From the NCBI GenBank assembly GCA_017305815.1, contig JAFKJZ010000233.1:1-8956 (forward strand): 8,956 nt of DNA, in the 5' to 3' direction. The DNA comes from Hyphomicrobiales bacterium (GTDB lineage Bacteria; Pseudomonadota; Alphaproteobacteria; Rhizobiales; Kaistiaceae). A model generated the notes under the pieces. That model worked only from the letters and a program-made list of their open reading frames with translations, did no database searches and was not told the DNA's origin. The translations under genes and the position numbers were made by a program. Below, in pieces: positions 7,820 to 8,956 of the stretch. The number at the start of each line of letters is the position of its first letter. The stretch's first letter is position 1.

Positions 7820-8022
7820 TGTCAGGCGTCAACACCCCTTGCCGGCCGTTCCCGTCCCGGGAGCAGCATGAAACCCATCGGTGACGTCGACCGATCCCGT
7901 GGAGCAGACCGACTGACTGATTCCGATCTCAACCGGAATCGCGGGACGATCCAAGCCCCACTTGCAAATTCCCCGTCAATTCTGCTTCTCACGCCAGACA
8001 AGTGCGACGAAAGGAAGGCAGC
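7820..8022. promoter_or_regulatory. Divergent promoter region with a 7-bp dyad
   Basis: These 203 bases separate the minus-strand AsmA-like gene from the plus-strand peroxiredoxin operon, so promoters for both should lie here. GATTCCG (7919-7925) and CGGAATC (7934-7940) form a perfect inverted repeat with an 8-base spacer, a shape suited to a dimeric regulator. A faint TTGCAA at 7962-7967 could be a -35 for the plus-strand operon, but no good -10 follows. No regulator can be named. Confidence 0.4.
8011..8018 (+). promoter_or_regulatory. Ribosome binding site of the peroxiredoxin gene
   Basis: AAGGAAGG ends four bases before the ATG at 8023. This decides for the MSTLAQG start over the in-frame GTG at 8002, which lies upstream of this element and would add seven residues absent from the usual Bcp N-terminus. 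Confidence 0.8.
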
Positions 8023-8490
8023 ATGTCCACCCTGGCCCAAGGTTCCCTCGCTCCCGATTTCGACCTCCCGGCCGAAGGCGGCAGCAGAATCAAGCTGTCG
8101 GACCTCAGGGGACGCAAGGTTGTTCTCTATTTCTATCCGAAGGACAACACGTCCGGCTGCACTCTGGAAGCGATCGATTTCTCGGCCCGCAAGGCCGACT
8201 TCGAAGCCGTCGAAACGATTGTCGTCGGCGTGTCGCCCGACAGCGTGAAATCGCACGATTCCTTTCGCAGGAAGCACGATCTTTCGATCCGGCTCGCCTC
8301 CGACGAAAACCACGCCATGCTGGAGAGCTATGGCGTCTGGGCCGAGAAATCGATGTTCGGTCACAAATATATGGGCGTGGTGCGCACGACCTACCTGATC
8401 GACCGCGACGGCCGCATCGTCCAGGTTTGGGACAAGGTGAAGGTCAAGGGCCATGTCGACGAGGTTCTCGCCGCGGCGCGGAGCGCCTGA
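8023..8490 (+). CDS. bcp: Bcp/PrxQ-type peroxiredoxin, single-cysteine form
   Basis: This 155-residue thioredoxin-fold peroxiredoxin of the AhpC/TSA superfamily reduces hydrogen peroxide and organic hydroperoxides in the cytoplasm. The APDFDLP N-terminus, the YFYPKDNTSGCT active site with peroxidatic Cys46 and Thr43, and Arg121 in VVRTTYLID are all in place, and the length fits the Bcp family (about 150-160). The resolving cysteine that many Bcp proteins carry five residues later (CTxEAC) is replaced by Ile51, and Cys46 is the only cysteine in the protein. It must therefore be re-reduced by an external thiol partner such as thioredoxin, glutaredoxin or glutathione; which one is not visible. 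The gene has a good Shine-Dalgarno and stands 7 bases before the ferritin-like gene, so the two are probably co-transcribed. Confidence 0.95.
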   Translation: MSTLAQGSLAPDFDLPAEGGSRIKLSDLRGRKVVLYFYPKDNTSGCTLEAIDFSARKADFEAVETIVVGVSPDSVKSHDSFRRKHDLSIRLASDENHAMLESYGVWAEKSMFGHKYMGVVRTTYLIDRDGRIVQVWDKVKVKGHVDEVLAAARSA

Positions 8491-8497
8491 AGCCGAC

Positions 8498-8956
8498 ATG
8501 CAGTCCACCGATCTCCGCAGCCTCGCCGCCGCCTCCGCTCGCATCGTCGCCACCGCCGACCTCGACGAGAAGGTCGAGCTCGCCTTCGCCACCGCCAAGG
8601 CGTGGTTCGGCCGCCGCCTGTCGCTCTCCGCCGGCGCGCTCGACGGCGCCATGCCGGCCCGGCCCGGCCGCCCCGCCAACCTCGTGCTGGTGCCGCCGCG
8701 CGAATTGCCGAAGCGGTCGGTCCATTCCGAACATGGCCGGATCTCGATGATCCACTCGCTCGCCCATATCGAGCTGAATGCCGTCGACCTGACCTGGGAC
8801 CTGGTCGGCCGATTCGTCCGCGTGCCCCTGCCCCGCTCCTTCTTCGACAACTGGGTGCAGGTCGGCCTGGAGGAAGCCAAGCACTATTCGCTGCTCGCGG
8901 ACCGGCTGAAGGATCTCGGCGCCGCCTATGGCGACCTGCCGGCGCATGATGGGCTG
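8498..8956 (+). CDS. DUF455 ferritin-like protein, 5' part (3' end outside window)
   Basis: The first 153 codons are visible and the frame is still open at the window end; DUF455 proteins are usually about 250-280 residues. The sequence is helical and ferritin-like, with AHIELNAVDLTWD (His90, Glu92) and GLEEAKHYSLL (Glu125, Glu126, His129). These correspond to the E/H metal-binding motifs expected of a di-iron four-helix bundle. The biochemical role of the family is not established; some members are annotated as related to tRNA hydroxylase or as rhamnan synthesis proteins, but I would not assign either. The start ATG lies 7 bases after the peroxiredoxin stop without a clear Shine-Dalgarno, suggesting translational coupling. 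Co-expression with a peroxiredoxin fits iron or oxidative-stress handling, which is inference from context. Confidence 0.87.
   Translation, partial: MQSTDLRSLAAASARIVATADLDEKVELAFATAKAWFGRRLSLSAGALDGAMPARPGRPANLVLVPPRELPKRSVHSEHGRISMIHSLAHIELNAVDLTWDLVGRFVRVPLPRSFFDNWVQVGLEEAKHYSLLADRLKDLGAAYGDLPAHDGL

Noticed and set aside
5504..8248. 914-codon plus-strand open frame antisense to the AsmA-like gene
   Set aside because: It is arginine- and alanine-rich, lacks recognisable domains, overlaps two well-identified genes and is the expected shadow of GC-rich codon use on the opposite strand.
8444..8947. 167-codon minus-strand frame over the end of the window
   Set aside because: It is antisense to the DUF455 gene, whose metal-binding motifs are clear; shadow.

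Overview
The window looks like a high-GC (roughly two thirds G+C in the genes) alphaproteobacterial chromosome. The protein sequences and the pairing of a Bcp-type peroxiredoxin with a DUF455 ferritin-like protein point to Hyphomicrobiales (Rhizobiales); the genus cannot be read from the sequence. No rRNA, tRNA, CRISPR array, insertion sequence or phage gene was seen.

Layout: (1) 1-969, + strand: the last 322 residues of tyrosyl-tRNA synthetase (tyrS), ending at an intrinsic terminator (993-1024). (2) 1161-1202: a second, bidirectional terminator whose core nearly equals the first in inverted orientation. It serves the convergent minus-strand gene. (3) 1218-3832, - strand: a type V secretion autotransporter with signal peptide, glycine/threonine-rich beta-helix passenger and C-terminal beta-barrel. 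Its reading frame is broken by one apparent frameshift near 3566, so as sequenced the signal peptide and the passenger/barrel lie in different frames. (4) 3833-4375: a 543-base gap holding the autotransporter leader, a G9 tract, an AT-rich block (about 36% GC over 3961-4140) with a thrice-repeated decamer, and a 12-bp hairpin. (5) 4376-7819, - strand: a 1147-residue membrane-anchored AsmA/YhdP-like (DUF3971) protein, probably a periplasmic lipid-transfer bridge. (6) 7820-8022: a divergent promoter region with a 7-bp dyad. (7) 8023-8490, + strand: a single-cysteine Bcp peroxiredoxin, followed after 7 bases by (8) a DUF455 ferritin-like gene running off the window end.

The window is mainly housekeeping (translation, envelope lipid homeostasis, peroxide defence) with one accessory surface gene, the autotransporter, inserted between tyrS and the AsmA-like gene. 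The most unusual signals gather around that gene: the frameshift, the homopolymeric G tract in its leader, the AT-rich upstream block with a repeated motif, and the mirrored terminators at its 3' end. I found no convincing new multi-gene system. The best candidate for follow-up is variable or decaying expression of the autotransporter.
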